Origin: Panicum virgatum
Lineage: Eukaryota > Streptophyta > Magnoliopsida > Poales > Poaceae
Direction of reading: 5' to 3'
NCBI RefSeq assembly: GCF_016808335.1
Contig: NC_053137.1
Coordinates: forward strand, 2,583,092 to 2,647,091
DNA length: 64,000 nt
The notes under the pieces are model-generated. The model was not told the origin of the DNA and did no database searches. It saw only the letters and a program-made list of their open reading frames with translations. The stretch's first letter is position 1. Every line of letters begins with the position of its first letter. The position numbers were made by a program, and so were the translations under genes. Positions 10,722-22,579 of the stretch are shown one piece after another.

Positions 10722-13700
10722 ATGAATCGAGGATGGATGTATGGTATGAAGGCTGGAAATTTGGAATTTGTCGATGGTGTTGACTCGTTTGTGCGGACCG
10801 CCAAGGCATACAAAAACCTTAGAGATGATGGCTACGTGTATTGTCCGTGCATTGATTGCAAAAATCAGAAGCAATTTGGCAATGTTGAGCAGATCCGCTT
10901 CCATTTGCTGTTTAGGGGTTTTATGCCCAACTATCAAGTTTGGAACAAACACGGTGAGGATGGTGAGAACGAACCTACCCAAGTCTTAATGCACTCCGTC
11001 CATGAGAACAGGCATGAAACAGTGGAGGAAACAACTAACCCAAAAATAGTAGAGGAAACCGGACATGAAAGCGTAAATGAAACCATGCAGGAAACATTAG
11101 TTGCTGATGATGTTGTGGATGCACTAGACCAGATGATACGTGATAGGGAACTGGATTTTCTTGATGAAAAGAATCTGAAGAAGTTGGAGCAGATGAGGAT
11201 AGATGCAAGAACACCACTTTACCCAAGTTGCAGCGTGTCTAAACTTGAAGCAAACCTGATGCTATTGGAGATGAAGTCTAGTAATGATTTGTCAGACAAG
11301 GGATTTGATGATTTGTTAAGGTTATTGCAGAAGTTGCTGCCAAGCCCTAACGGGTTGCCTGAAAACACATACCAGGTAAAGCAAATGATTTGCCCAATGG
11401 GACTGGAGGTACAAAAGATCCATGCATGCCCTAAGGATTGCATCTTGTATCACGGCAAATATGAAGACTTGGATGGATGTCCAGTGTGCTCAGCTTCACG
11501 GTACAAATGTCCTGAATTGGCATTGTCAATGAAAGGTGACCGCAACAAACGACCACCTGCCAAGGTCGTCTGGTATTTTCATATCATTCCTCGTTTGAAA
11601 CGGTTGTTTGCAAACGCGAAGACTGCCAAGCTGATGAGGTGGCATGCTGAAGATCGACTCGTTGATGGGAATCTCAGACACCCTGCAGATGGTTCACAGT
11701 GGAGAGCTATCAACTACAAATACAAGAATCGGTTTGCAAACATAAGATTCGGTTTGAGTACGGATGGGATGTGTCCTTTTAACATGGTGAGCATCAAACA
11801 CAGTATGTGGCCTGTAACCCTTTGCATATATAACCTTCCTCCTTGGTTGTGTATGAAGCGGACCTACATCATGATGCCATTACTAATCTAAGGGACAAAA
11901 CAACCTGGAAATGATATTGATGTGTATTTGGAACCACTAGTGGATGATCTAATGAAGCTGTGGAACAATGGTGTTAGGGTGTGGGATGAGTACAAGCGAG
12001 AACACTTCACTTTGAAGGCAATGTTGTTTGTAACAATCACAGACCTTCCCGGCCTTGGTAGCTTAGCAGGCCAAGTAACGAAGGGTTACAAGGGATGTGT
12101 GGTTTGTTTGGATGATACTGATGCAAGATAGTTGAAGAATAGCAACAAAATGTTTTACATGGGTCATCGTAGGTTCCTTCCAAAGGCTCACCCATATCGC
12201 CGGAACAAGAAATCCTTTGATGGTACAAGGGATGAACATTTACCTCCCAAGTTTCTAGATGGGAAGGAGATATACAAGAAGGTTAGTAAACTAAGAGTTG
12301 TACTAGGAAAGGGCAAAGGAAGTGTACCCGCTCTAGCTGATTCGTTTTGGAAAAAAAATCCTTGTTCTGGAGACTCCCTTTTTGGCAGGACTTGATTGTT
12401 CATCACGCACTTGACGGCATGCATCTAACTAAAAATGTTACCGAGAGCACGCTCGGAACATTAATGGCCATGAAAGGTAAAGGAAAAGACTCACTTGAAA
12501 CTCGACAGGACCTGCAAGATATGAATGTCAGAAGTGAGCTGCATCCAATTACTCAACATGATGGGAAGACGAAGCTTCCGGTTGCATCTTGGACCTTGGA
12601 TAAAATTGAGAAAAGGAAAATTTGTAGCTTCTTCCACGAACTCAAAGTGCCAACGGGCTACTCATCAAACATCAGAAGGCTTGCGAACATGAAGGAGTTA
12701 AATTTCAACATGAGCTGCATGAAGGCCCATGACTGCCATGTCATTATGACACAGTTGCTCCCAGTTGCTCTGAGGGGCGTGCTTCCCGTGAAGGTCAGAG
12801 ATCCGATCATAAAGTTGTGCTCATTCTTCAACGCAATCTCACACAAGGTCATAGACCCAAACACACTTGACAAGCTGCAAGCAGACCTGATTCACACAAT
12901 TACTCGGCTCGAGATGCATTTTCCACCAACTTTCTTTGATATATCGGTGCATCTTATCACTCACCTTGTTGCCCAGATAAAAGCTCTTGGTCCAATCTTC
13001 TTGCATCAGATGTTTCCTTTCGGGAGGTTGATGAGTGTTCTAAGAAAATATGTTCGGAATAGATATCGTCCAGAAGGGTGCATGGTTCATGGATGGTCTA
13101 TAGAGGAGGCAGTTGAGTTCTGCACATACTACCTGGATCTTAATAGAATTGGAGTTCCAGTATCTCGTCATGAGGGAAGGCTGGGGGGCAGAGGTATGAT
13201 TGGTGAGCAATCAGTTCGTATCGATGACCTGGCTACTTTTAATCAGGCACATTTCACCGTTCTGCAGCAGGCATCTGTAGACTCACCTTATATTGAAATG
13301 CACAAGAGAGAATTACAAGGTAAATATCACGGTAGGTCAGAAGCATGGCTCACAAAACAACATAAAGAGGAGTTTGGAAGCTGGTTACGACTTAAATTAG
13401 CAGGTGTCGATACCGGCAATGCTCAACTAGATCTTTTGGCCATCGGTCCATCTAGTACGGTCCTAAAGTTCCAAGGATATGAGATAAATGCATACACATT
13501 TTACACTAGAAAACAAGATGAGAAAAGCACCAACCAAAATAGTGGTGTCCGTATCGATGTTTACAACGACAATCGTCAATTGGATACATATTATGGGTTC
13601 ATATAAGAGATATGGGAGCTAGAGTTCGGAACAATAAAAATCCCTATTTTTTGGTGCCAGTGGATCAAGCTTCCTAAGGGTGTGTTCACGGACAAGTACG

Positions 13701-13990
13701 GCATGACGGTCGTTGACCTCACCAACATAGGGTATAGGGATGAACCATTCATATGGGCTAAAGATGTAGTCCAAGTCTTCTATGCAAAGGTCCTAGCGAA
13801 TGAGGGAAAACATGTGGTGCTGCAAGGGAAAAGGAAGATCGTCGGTGTCGAAAATATGACCGAGGATGAAGAGAAGGGATTTCAGGACATGCCTCCACTT
13901 GGACCCGATCTCGACCTACCTGTGTTGGAAGAGGGAGAAGAACTAGCTTACGTGCGACTTGATCATAACGAGGCCCTCATCGTCAATTGA
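10722..13990 (+). pseudogene. TNPD-type CACTA transposase, broken
   Basis: It begins with a transposase-associated domain (GWMYGMKAGNLEF, with YCPCIDCKN at about residue 46). Then come the Transposase_21 region (DGMCPFNMVS, LPGLGSLAGQVTKGYKGC, VHHALDGMHLTKNV), DUF4218 (MKAHDCHVIMTQLLPVALRG, LEMHFPPTFFDISVHLITHL, GIPVSRHEGRL) and DUF4216 (YEINAYTFYTR, TNQNSGVRID, YGMTVVDLTNIGYRDEPFIWA). Four lesions are visible: in-frame TAA at 11,889-11,891, TAG at 12,129-12,131, a frameshift in the A run at 12,351-12,358, and TAA at 13,604-13,606. Each nonsense codon fits a single-base change from the residue seen in relatives. The protein would have excised and moved the element but cannot be made intact. 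Confidence 0.88.
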
Positions 13991-15390
13991 AGCTATATTT
14001 TCACTATTTATGTACTAATTTAACCATGTAATATTTAGAAAGAATTAAAGTATTTTTATTAATTATATGCCTCCACTTCGTATGTTGTAAAACTTATTAA
14101 TTATATGTCTTATTAGAACTATTATATACATGCGAAGTAGACATATTTGTCTTGAATGGAGTATTGCCATATTTGTCTTGATGAAGTAGACATGCGAAGC
14201 TGATTGCAGTGACGGCCTCTACACCACCAGGTTGGGGATAGACCCGGTGGTATAGACACTCAACACCGCCGGGTTGGGGATAGGCCCGGCGGTGTAGAGC
14301 ATCAACACCGCAGGGTGAGGGCTGGGCCCGACGGTGGAGCCCCTGTTTTCCCTTTTTTTTCCCTAGTCCGTGCCACAAATCTCAGTCCTGACTTCAGATG
14401 CGGCGCCGCGCACCCAATCCCCAATCCCCTGCGTCGCGCACCCCAGTCCCCGGCGCCGCCGTCCCCGAGGCCCGTCCCTCGCCCCTGCGCCGTCCCCCGC
14501 TCCGGGCTTCAGACGCGCCGCCGTCACCGAGCACCGGCGCCCTGTCCCCGAGCCCCAGCGCCGCGCGCCCCAATCCCGGTGCCGCCGTCCCCGAGGCCAT
14601 CCATGCCGCGACCGCGCTCGCCCCCGTCCCTCGGCCCTGCCCCTGCAGGGGCCGACAGATCCGCTGCGGCCGCTCTCGACGGCGTCGCCACGCGGCTGCA
14701 CTCCCGGCGCGGATCCCCCACGAGCGGGGCGAGCGGCTGCCGTCCTCGAAGCTCTGCAGCACTTGCCTCATCCCTGCGGCGTCTGCCATCTCCGCCGGGC
14801 CATCCATGCAGGGGTCCCCGAAGCCCCGTCACGGAGGGCACCCTGATCATTGCCTACCAGGTACCTGTCTTACAGAAGCTAAAAAGCTATTCTATCGAAT
14901 TTTGTTTCTCCTACGTGCAGCCACTTAATTAGGTTTGGTAATTAGTGCTGAAATCTTGCCGGAAATGATCTGGCATTGCAGTAGTTCGATATGGTGCTTT
15001 TACACTGCATCCTATCAGTGTTTTTCCTTATGATTTCACCCAACAATGAATTAGAATGATTTGCTTGGAATCTGAACTTGTGTGATTCAGTACCCTTAAT
15101 TTGTTTACCCTTGCATACCTTGATATGGTACAGGCGAGTACTTTTGTTCTGGTTCACTAAGAAGAAATGCAGAAAATAACCCGGAATGGCATACTGATAA
15201 GTCATTTGCTTGGAATCTGAACTTGTGTGATTCAGTGCCTGCCTTTTCTTTCTTAATGGCTGATTGAACCCCTGAATGTCAATTACCTGTCTTGCTGCAC
15301 ACAGAGAAGCCCGCCATTAATCTATGTTCGCCAGGTTATCAGAATATAATTTGAGCAAACCATATGCTTCTTTACTCATATGCAGGTATA
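13991..15390. other. Spacer and leader between the two genes of CACTA-B
   Basis: AT-rich 3' flank of the transposase runs to about 14,200. At 14,205-14,340 are three inverted pairs of the CACCGCCGGGTTGGGGATAG type, similar in style to the terminal repeats. At 14,390-14,860 is a very GC-rich stretch whose open frames on both strands are compositional. It ends in CTACCAG|GTACCTG, a possible splice donor, so it is probably the promoter and non-coding first exon of the protease gene. An 80-bp sequence around GATTTGCTTGGAATCTGAACTTG occurs twice (15,058 and 15,207). Confidence 0.45.
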
Positions 15391-16853
15391 ATGGGGCGAT
15401 TTTCGCGATTCAAGTCTCGTCGTGGGAAACAAGCTGAAGCTGAGAATAATGCGGAGAATGATGATGGAGGGGCCCGTAGTAATAGTAAGGGTGGAGGGGA
15501 TGGAAGCCCTTCTGAGTACTTAAACCTCAACCAAAATGATGAGGTAATTCAGTGTCGCATGTATGTGTGCTCTTCTAATTGGTCAATTGTAGGAAATAAT
15601 TGTTCAACATATGTGCAGAGTTAGAACAAAACAACATGACAGAGTTAGAACTTCTTCAAATTGAGTATGGAGAAGATTGGTGGAAACAACCATTGCCACT
15701 ACCACCGTTTACCTGGCAATTTGAAATGGGGAAAGATCTGGTGGCCCCAGAACAAATCCCAAAGCTACCCACAAGAATGCGACAGTTGCATTCTTGGTAC
15801 AAGATGCAAAAAGGTAAGCTGTTTGGGGCAAGTTATCTTGATGAAGATCTTCATAAGGGGGAAGGTAGAGCGTGGGTTGAATTCGAGCACTTGTATCATT
15901 TCTACCAACAGGTTGCTCTCGACGTCTCAATTATGAACTTGTGGACTATGTAAGTATCCTAACTACTGATCATCTGTCGTCATTTATCACTCATTAGCAT
16001 GTTTAACTTTTCATCATTCTTTTATAGAATGGAGTCACACAAATGTAGACGGAGTGGGATTAACAATATAGGCTTCTTGGACCCTAGCACCGTACATGAA
16101 AACTCAGTCCACTTACCAAGTACCGTTGACTACTTGTACAAAGCTTTCCTCTCCATGCAGGATAAAAGATCCATACTTCTTTCATACAATTGCTTGTAAG
16201 TTTGTTTTTTAATTCCATATCAAAGTTATTCTCACCACGGTTATTATTAATTTGCTTTGTCGTGTCTTATATACAGTTATCATCATGTCCTACTCGATAT
16301 CAGCCTTAGCGATAGTCGAATCAAGGTTTCTGACTCACGAAAGAGGCCATTATCACTAATCCAGCCCGTCATTGATGTCCTCAACAAGTAAAGCAAGTGA
16401 ATTTATACGATATTTGAATGTCATGTATCTTATTCATGCAATTTCTCTTTCATAATTTCGCTCATATATAGGGCCTTCGCTAAGTACCGTAAGAAAAGCA
16501 AAATCCATAGACCTTTTTGGGGAGACTTCACTATAGAAGAGGCTAAATACATCCTCAAGCAGCCTCCGGGCAACGATCACTGTGGGTTCTATATAATGCA
16601 TTACATGCACTGCTACACCGGCGATTGCAGAAGCGCCGAAATGGTTTGTATGAAATGGTTAATTGATATATGTTTTTGTGTCTTGAATTATCTATCTTGT
16701 CTAATATCTTGTTGTTGTGTCATTTTTTTTCAGAACACTGAGTTGGATTCAGGTGAATTGCTCATGGGTGAGCTAGTAGCACTTCAAGAAGAACTAGTCG
16801 GATGGCTTGCGTACTATGTGGTGAAGCCAGGATCTGAGTACAGCATAATCTAG
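15391..16853 (+). CDS. Ulp1-like (C48) cysteine protease gene of CACTA-B, apparently intact
   Basis: Predicted exons 15,391-15,543, 15,621-15,949, 16,028-16,195, 16,277-16,387, 16,472-16,643 and 16,734-16,853 join in frame to 350 codons, all with GT..AG borders. The N-terminus is basic and low in complexity. Residues 52-160 carry LPTRMRQLHSWYKMQKGKLFG and a WVEFEHLYHFYQQVALDVS stretch. The C-terminal half has the layout of Ulp1/SUMO-protease domains: His219 (YHHVLLDIS), Asp236 (IKVSDSR) and Cys291 (GNDHCGFYIMHY), with Gln284 as candidate oxyanion residue. Such domains are known passengers of plant CACTA and Mutator-like elements, and their substrate is unknown. The counterpart in CACTA-C (57,504-60,752) keeps the same three residues but has stops. 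The start codon is the first Met after an acceptor-like CAG, and upstream coding exons cannot be excluded. Confidence 0.7.
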
Positions 16854-17096
16854 GTGTAATGCATAGATTGCATCGTTCTTGTCAAGCATTGTAACATATT
16901 TGGTGTATGGACTAGATGTTCTTAATCTTGATGCGTGGACTCTATATTTTTTATTATGATGTATGAACTCTCTCATTTGATTTCAATGTATAATATCTTA
17001 TGGTTCAATTCTGCTGCAATAATTATATATTGTATATGCTATACAAATGTTGTAATATTGATATCCGAATATATTTTTTTTACTGGGAAAATAGTC

Positions 17097-17250
17097 ATCA
17101 CCGCCGGTTCTACAAGAACCGGCGGTGATAGCCCCTCCCATCACCGCAGTTCTAGAACCGGCGGTGATAGCCCCTCTCATCACCAACGACATAAATCCAA
17201 CGCCTCCCAAACTGTTGGTGGTACTCATTACGAACCGGCGGTGATGGGGG
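17097..17250. repeat. Right subterminal repeats of CACTA-B
   Basis: Repeats of TCACCGCCGGTTCT and its complement are present, three inverted pairs in about 150 bp. Confidence 0.85.
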
Positions 17251-17264
17251 GCATTGGAGTAGTG

Positions 17265-17462
17265 TAATAATTTCTGTGATTTTATGTCGGGCCAAAGTGT
17301 GCTTGTAACCTGCATATTAGCTTGAAAACACAACTTGCATATTCTAAAAGGTAAAGTGTGGTTTAGGGACTTTATTGGATAAGACTGCGTGTAACAAATG
17401 CAAACTCTCATGATTTTCTGATCAAGTTGACGCCTAGAAATGATCGTTAGTGAGCGTCAACA
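17265..17462 (-). repeat. Right LTR (5' LTR), second part
   Basis: This starts with the TAA target duplication left by CACTA-B, continues as the equivalent of 4,521-4,718 and ends GTCAACA, followed by the CTCAC target duplication. Confidence 0.88.
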
Positions 17463-19120
17463 CTCACCCCAATTTTTTTCTGTGTGCATCACATAAATGT
17501 TGTGTGGAAGGAGGAGGTCATCAATATAGGGGAGCCTCCACAAGCCCGACTTCTGAGTCCAGGCGTGTTCCTCACCATATCCCACAAAACCACCTTCGGA
17601 ATTTTCTCGGAGAGCATCTATCTGAGCATGAACCGCTGCACCCGTCATTATATGCAGTGCGGAATCTGTAACTACGACACCTTTTGTGAAGCTCCTAATG
17701 TCTTGCCTAAACGGATGGTCAGTATGGAGGAATTGTCGATGTTTGTCGAACGACGAATACTTACCCCCTTTCCTCAACTAAATGAACTTCAGAGCTGCCT
17801 TACATGTTGGGCATGGGAACTTTCTTTGAGTACACCAGCCACAAAATATCCCATACGCTGGGAGGTCATGCAGGGAGTAGTGGTACCAGACATACATTTT
17901 GAAGTTTGTCTTTGTCGCTCGGTCGTAGGTCCAAACCCCTTCTTCCCATGCCTTGACCAAATCATCGATCAAAGGCTCCATGTAAACACTCATTTTATTC
18001 CCCGGGTGCTCTGGAATAATCAATGACATGAATATGTTCTGTCATTGAAATAGGACCCGGGGGGGGGGATTCAGAGGGATAATGAACATGGGCCAACATG
18101 AGTACGAAGCGGCCACCATTCCATAAGGATTGAACCCATCTGTTGCAAGCACAACACGTACATTACGAGCTTCTCTAGCTTTCTCATGATGAATCGCATC
18201 AAAAATTTTCCATGATTCACCATCGGAAGGATGCACCATCTTGTTAGGGTTATATCGAACACCGTTTTTGTGCCATGTCATCTGTTGCACGGATTCCTCG
18301 GTCATGTACAGTCATTGGATCCTCGGTTTGAACGGAAGGTACTGAACGATTTTCAGGTGGATTGTGAGCTGCCTCTTAGGCTGACCATCACCGGAGTCAA
18401 CCTCCAGGAACCTAGAGGCTTTGCACTTTGGACAGGAAGCGTCAGCCTCGTACTCTTTTCTAAATAAGACGCACCCATTCGGACAAGAATGTATCTTCTC
18501 ATATGGCATCTTAAGTGCACCAAGGATTTTCTGAGCCTAAGACATTGTCTTTGGTAGAATGTGATGTTCCGGAAGCATGCTTCCAAAAACGGTCAACATA
18601 CTGTCGAAGACGTCTTGACTTCAGGCTGAACTGAGACTTTAAGGCCATTAGACGTCCAATGCCGTCCAGTTGAGACACCTTTGTGTTGGCCATGAAGTGG
18701 TTTCTGTGCCGCCTCCAACATCTCATAATACGCCTTTGCGGTTGCCTCTGGCTCCTCCTCCTGCGGTCCTTCACCGAAATGTGCCTCGTGATAGTCATGT
18801 AACATGTCTCCAACCCCACCATCAGCATCACAATCTTCGATTCGTTGCCTCAACACCTTGTCCCTCATACGATGGCCTTCACCATGCAAGGTTCACCGAG
18901 TATAGTTTGGCATAAATCCATAATTGAAAAGATGTTGGCCCATAACCGTCTTTATTTTCCATTTGTTGTTTGCATAACGGCTGCAGGGACACCACATGAC
19001 ACTCACTCCTTCAGCCTGACCCCATGCGGTTTCCAAGAAATTGTTGGTCTTTTCAATCCATTCCATGGTGACAACACTCTTACTTTGCCGTCCCGTGTAC
19101 ATCCACTGACGGTTATCCAT
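17463..19120 (-). pseudogene. TNPD transposase of CACTA-A, N-terminal and central part
   Basis: It starts at the ATG at 19,120 (MDNRQWMYTGRQS), with a transposase-associated domain (VMWCPCSRYANNKW, LFNYGFMPNYTR). It continues through MPYEKIHSCPNGCVLF with a CPKCKASRF metal-binding stretch, VRVVLATDGFNPYGM, IPEHPGNKMSVYMEPLIDDL and LPYIDDLLLPHNIYVMHTEK. At 17,463 the LTR retrotransposon enters, and the gene resumes at 3,182. In-frame stops are present, for example after PFKPRIQ near 18,312 and before SLIIPEH near 18,030, so the gene is dead apart from the insertion. It is the 5' gene of CACTA-A. Confidence 0.8.
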
Positions 19121-19209
19121 ACTCTATAATGGCAGCAAGTACTAACAAAATTAAATGCAACTGCACGTTGTCCCTACATTCTAATAGGTCAAGATATGTC
19201 CTAATCCCA

Positions 19210-19496
19210 CCCGAGGATGCGTAGATGTGGTCAGTTTCCATGATCCCCTCCTATCCGAGACAGAATTTCGACAATACCTCCCCGCTGTTCTCGAGATACA
19301 CGTCCCGCAAGGGAGATTATGTATCCGGAGAACAACGGGGAGATGGTGCCAAGACTCTGTCTCGGATGGGAGTGGACCATGGAAACTAACCCCATCTACG
19401 CATCCTCGGGCTGTCCAAATAACGTGGACAATTCGAAATAGATACCGCCATAGATATGCAAAGATCTGCATATTTCGAACCGTATCTGTTTCGAAT
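19210..19496. repeat. Two adjacent long hairpins upstream of the CACTA-A transposase
   Basis: Arms of about 92 nt (19,210-19,301 and 19,319-19,410), starting CCCGAGGATGCGTAGATG and ending with its complement, match at roughly four bases in five with a short loop around 19,310. A second foldback at 19,431-19,496 pairs ATTCGAAATAGATAC with GTATCTGTTTCGAAT. These could be promoter structure or a source of small RNA. Confidence 0.7.
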
Positions 19497-21489
19497 GGGA
19501 GAGGCCTAACCGGGTTACATTAACTATGAACAGAATACGAAAACAGAGTCTTCTACACGTGCTCACCTACAGGCTCGACGACCGGTGCTGCTAGACGACG
19601 GCGTGCGGCGAAGTGAAGGAGTCAAGGACGGTGAATCAACCTCCCTTGTCAACAAAAGAAAAAGTGGTGTCAAAATAATGTCAAGAAAAGAAATCATGCA
19701 CTGAACGAGTCGAGGACGGTGAATCAACCTCCCTCAACGACGTATTTGCACGAACCTAAACACAATGCTTGTTACTGTGAGGTGAACTCAAACGTAACCC
19801 TGCATCGCTACTACTGCTTGCATTCATATAATTTAACTAATTTCTTTTTTTTCCTGAAACTAACTAGATACAGTTTATATGCCAATTCACTAATTAATCA
19901 ACAGATAATAAAGAAAAAAAAGGTGCAGGGGCGTCGGGTTGGAGGCGAACCTGCGACTCCGCGGCGAGGAGGCGCTGCAGCGGCGCAGCGGAGGGAGGCC
20001 ACCGGTGGAACCAGCGGGTCCGGCGGCGTGGCAGCTCTGGCATGGACGTTGGTGCGGGGCCCGCACGGCAGGAAGCTCCAGCCCGTGGGGCGCGCCCGGA
20101 AGCTCCTGCGGCGCGGCGGCGCGGCCTGGCCTGCGGCGCAAGGCTGCGGAGGGGTCCAGCGGCAGCGCGGCGCCCGGCCCGCAGGTCCGGCATGGCCGAC
20201 GGCGAAGGTTGGCCGCCGCCGCGCAGGGAGAGCGCCGGCGCTGTGGAGGGGGCCGGCGGCGGCGCGGCGCTTCGCAGGCGGGGCGCGGAGGCGGGGCAGC
20301 ACGGCAGCAGTGCGGCGGCGGCGGTGCGGCGGCGAAGCGTGCAGATGTGGCAGGGCGGCATGGCGTGTGTGTGTGGGTGGTGTGAGTGTGTGACTGTGCG
20401 GTGCCAACGGATAAGTGCTGGGGGAGGGGACTTTCCGAGTGACAGGATCTGGCACTCGGCATAGGATGTGTTTGCCGAGTGCTATACCAGGGCACTCGAC
20501 AAAGTATTTTCTGTTTTCCAATTACAATTCAGTTCCTTTCAATTCAAAATTTGATTTCGCAAATTTATTTAAATATAATTCAAAATTTCATTACCAAATT
20601 CAACCAACAATTCTTACTTGATGCTACAATGAAAATCCTTCCATTATTTCAATCACTATTAGCTAAATTTCAATTCATATAGGAACTACTTCTATATATT
20701 TCCAAAAAAATTAAAAATTACGAAATGAATCCGAAAAATAATCAAAATTTAACGTCAACCAATTTATGCTGTATACTGTGTATACAAAAAAATTAACAGG
20801 CTTCAACGAAAAAAATTGCATTATTTCATGCACTATTAGTTCAAAATCAATTTACACGGATTTAAATACTATAGTTGCGAAAAAATTATCAAATGGATTA
20901 AAACAAAAACCAAAATTTAACATTAGACAATCCATCATGAGTACTGTCTATAAAAAAAATTATGAAGTGAATCCAATTCGAAAATTACTCTGACTCAAAA
21001 GCTCAAAGAATCCTTCTCACTTCTATGAAACTTCTTTGGAGATGCTTCGTTTCGTAAGTAACATAACTGACAACTTTTGCAAATCCTTGTCAAATTTTTT
21101 TCACAGACTCCCCGTATAATATCATGATATGATGACAAATTTTATAGATTTCTGAACACTTTTCATTTTTTTAGAATTTAAAACCTACTCGGGCACACCT
21201 CATTCTAACTCGTTCCTTGATTAACAAGTTCGAATTTTCCTTTCAATTACTAGATAATGTCTCAAATTGGACTAAACAACATGAATATAACTTTTTCATG
21301 CATTATACTACATTCTTCGAATCTCTTGCGGCTCCAAATTGAATTATCTAAAATATCATTTTAAGGAACCAAATTAACAACATATACCAAACTTATTGAG
21401 AATAATACCAAATTTCAATATGTAGTACATCTTGTATTATAAGTACAGACAAAAAAGTTTCGAGGGCAGAAGAAGAATTTTTTTTTTGT
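19497..21489. other. 5' region of CACTA-A: GC-rich leader, then AT-rich spacer
   Basis: 19,918-20,360 is extremely GC-rich and open in several frames on both strands, which is compositional. Its place upstream of the transposase suggests a promoter or untranslated first exon, as in CACTA-B and CACTA-C. 20,440-20,505 holds a few CACTCGGC-type motifs. From 20,510 to 21,430 the DNA is AT-rich with many AATTCAAAATTT-like stretches. No gene was seen. The 11-kb duplication breakpoint falls at 21,430. Confidence 0.5.
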
Positions 21490-21877
21490 ACTTTGCCGAG
21501 TGCCACTATATAACACTCGGCAAATGAATACTTTGCCGAGTGTCAGAATTCTAACACTCGGCAAATAGAATATTTGCCGAGTGCTCCACAGCAGGCTCAC
21601 GGCAAAGCTAATCTCCGTTACGGCATCGAGCGCGGCAGGGGTCACATGGGGGGCACGTGCCATCTTTGCAGAGTGCCCGGCGGTCAACACTCGGCAAAAT
21701 ACAGTTTTGCCGTGTGCCTTCTGTGGTGCACTCGGCAAATAGGATATTTGCCGAGTGTTTTTATTTTGCCGAGTGTCTTTTTTATTACACACGGTATATT
21801 GCTTGTTTGCCGAGTGCGCGAGATACTGCGCTCGCCAAACCCGTTGACACTCAGCAACAATGTGGTCTCTGGTAGTG
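21490..21877. repeat. Right terminal and subterminal repeats of CACTA-A
   Basis: TTTGCCGAGTG and CACTCGGCAAA copies run up to the terminus GGTCTCTGGTAGTG. The same block is duplicated at 32,490-32,877 as part of the 11-kb tandem copy. Confidence 0.8.
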
Positions 21878-22579
21878 TAAATCCATTTCTATCGATGGTC
21901 CATTTCTATAAAGAGGGAGTTTTTTAGATACCAATTAAAGATAACCACCCTTTTTAGTTTTCCAAAGTTTTGCAAGGAAAATGCCAAAAGGAAAATGAAT
22001 TCACCTCTTTATTTACAACCTCTTATATATTTTGGTGACGAGTTTCCCTATGCTTTTATTGAAATCAATAGTTCACACTGCATCATATTGTGGGGACAAG
22101 ACAAAATCGCATCAATCCACACATTAATGGCTACAGAAGTAGTTCGTTCATCATTTACACCTGCTCGTTGCAAGAGATAGGCTTGACCGATTTACTTGAC
22201 TTTGAATAATGAGACGAAAATTCTTGGATGTGAAGACTAGACAGGGAAGACTTGCTTGGTCTCATTGAATAATTAGTTGTTGCGTGTGTAGCACGTGCGT
22301 GGTGGGGACAAAGTTGGCCAGATGCCTCCACTTCCCTACAAGGTGTAACAATACTTTGACCAAGCTCCCTTACGTGACAAAGTGCGGCCCCTAACAAATG
22401 ACAAGACTTGAATTAGTATAGGTGCTAATGTGTCATCATCGTTGAGGTACACCAACGAAGCATGTGTCTCCTGACACTATATATAGTCCACCACCCATCT
22501 CCACCTATGCTCACAATCAGTCCTCCATCAATACCTACCGTTGCCTTCTACAACTACAATACTCCCATAGTTAGAGACG
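21878..22579 (+). promoter_or_regulatory. Promoter of the left PKS stub, with module P
   Basis: Module P (about 22,141-22,420) holds W-box cores TTGACC at 22,183 and 22,356, TTGACT at 22,196 and a G-box CACGTG at 22,292. A TATATATA box at 22,478-22,485 lies about 100 bp before the ATG. It is nearly the same as the promoter of the intact PKS3. Upstream, 21,878-22,130 resembles 27,660-27,840 in front of PKS1. Confidence 0.55.

Larger units (their letters stand above)
9816..17264 (+). mobile_element. CACTA-B: complete CACTA transposon, 7,449 bp
   Basis: It begins CACTACTACAGAACTGGCC and ends GGCATTGGAGTAGTG. The terminal inverted repeat is CACTACT.CA, and the 3-bp target duplication TAA is present on both sides (9,813-9,815 and 17,265-17,267). 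Subterminal repeats of the ACCGGCGGTGATG type lie at both ends. Two plus-strand genes follow each other: a broken TNPD transposase and a Ulp1-like protease. It is the youngest insertion of the left-hand nest. Confidence 0.92.
3183..17462 (-). mobile_element. Athila-like Ty3/gypsy LTR retrotransposon, gag-pro only, with CACTA-B nested inside
   Basis: The element is bounded by TGTTGGC...GTCAACA LTRs and the 5-bp target duplication CTCAC (3,178-3,182 and 17,463-17,467). Removing CACTA-B and its 3-bp duplication gives two LTRs of equal length, 1,536 bp each. The coding part runs on the minus strand, so the right LTR is the 5' LTR. The internal region encodes gag and an aspartic protease only, with no reverse transcriptase, RNase H or integrase, so it depended on a related autonomous element. 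It sits inside the TNPD gene of CACTA-A. Confidence 0.88.
501..21877 (-). mobile_element. CACTA-A: En/Spm (CACTA) transposon carrying nested insertions
   Basis: The right end reads in reverse as CACTACCAGAGACC and the left end as TACTACGGGAGAC, an imperfect terminal inverted repeat whose first base has changed. Both ends carry arrays of the TTTGCCGAGTG/CACTCGGCAAA motif. Genes run right to left: a TNPD-like transposase (19,120 to 17,463, then 3,182 to 2,494) and a TNPA/PTTA-like gene (2,195 to 1,423). About 7.1 kb remains once the 14.3 kb LTR element inside it is removed, a normal size for an autonomous CACTA. The transposase is decayed, so it is probably non-autonomous now. The exact left border is uncertain. 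Confidence 0.65.

Noticed and set aside
14315..14932. Pro/Ala/Arg-rich frames of 108-205 codons
   Set aside because: Same compositional effect in the GC-rich leader of the CACTA-B protease gene.
19918..20500. Long overlapping open frames of 140-224 codons on both strands
   Set aside because: They are caused by extreme GC content. They have no recognisable domain, and open frames exist in almost every phase.
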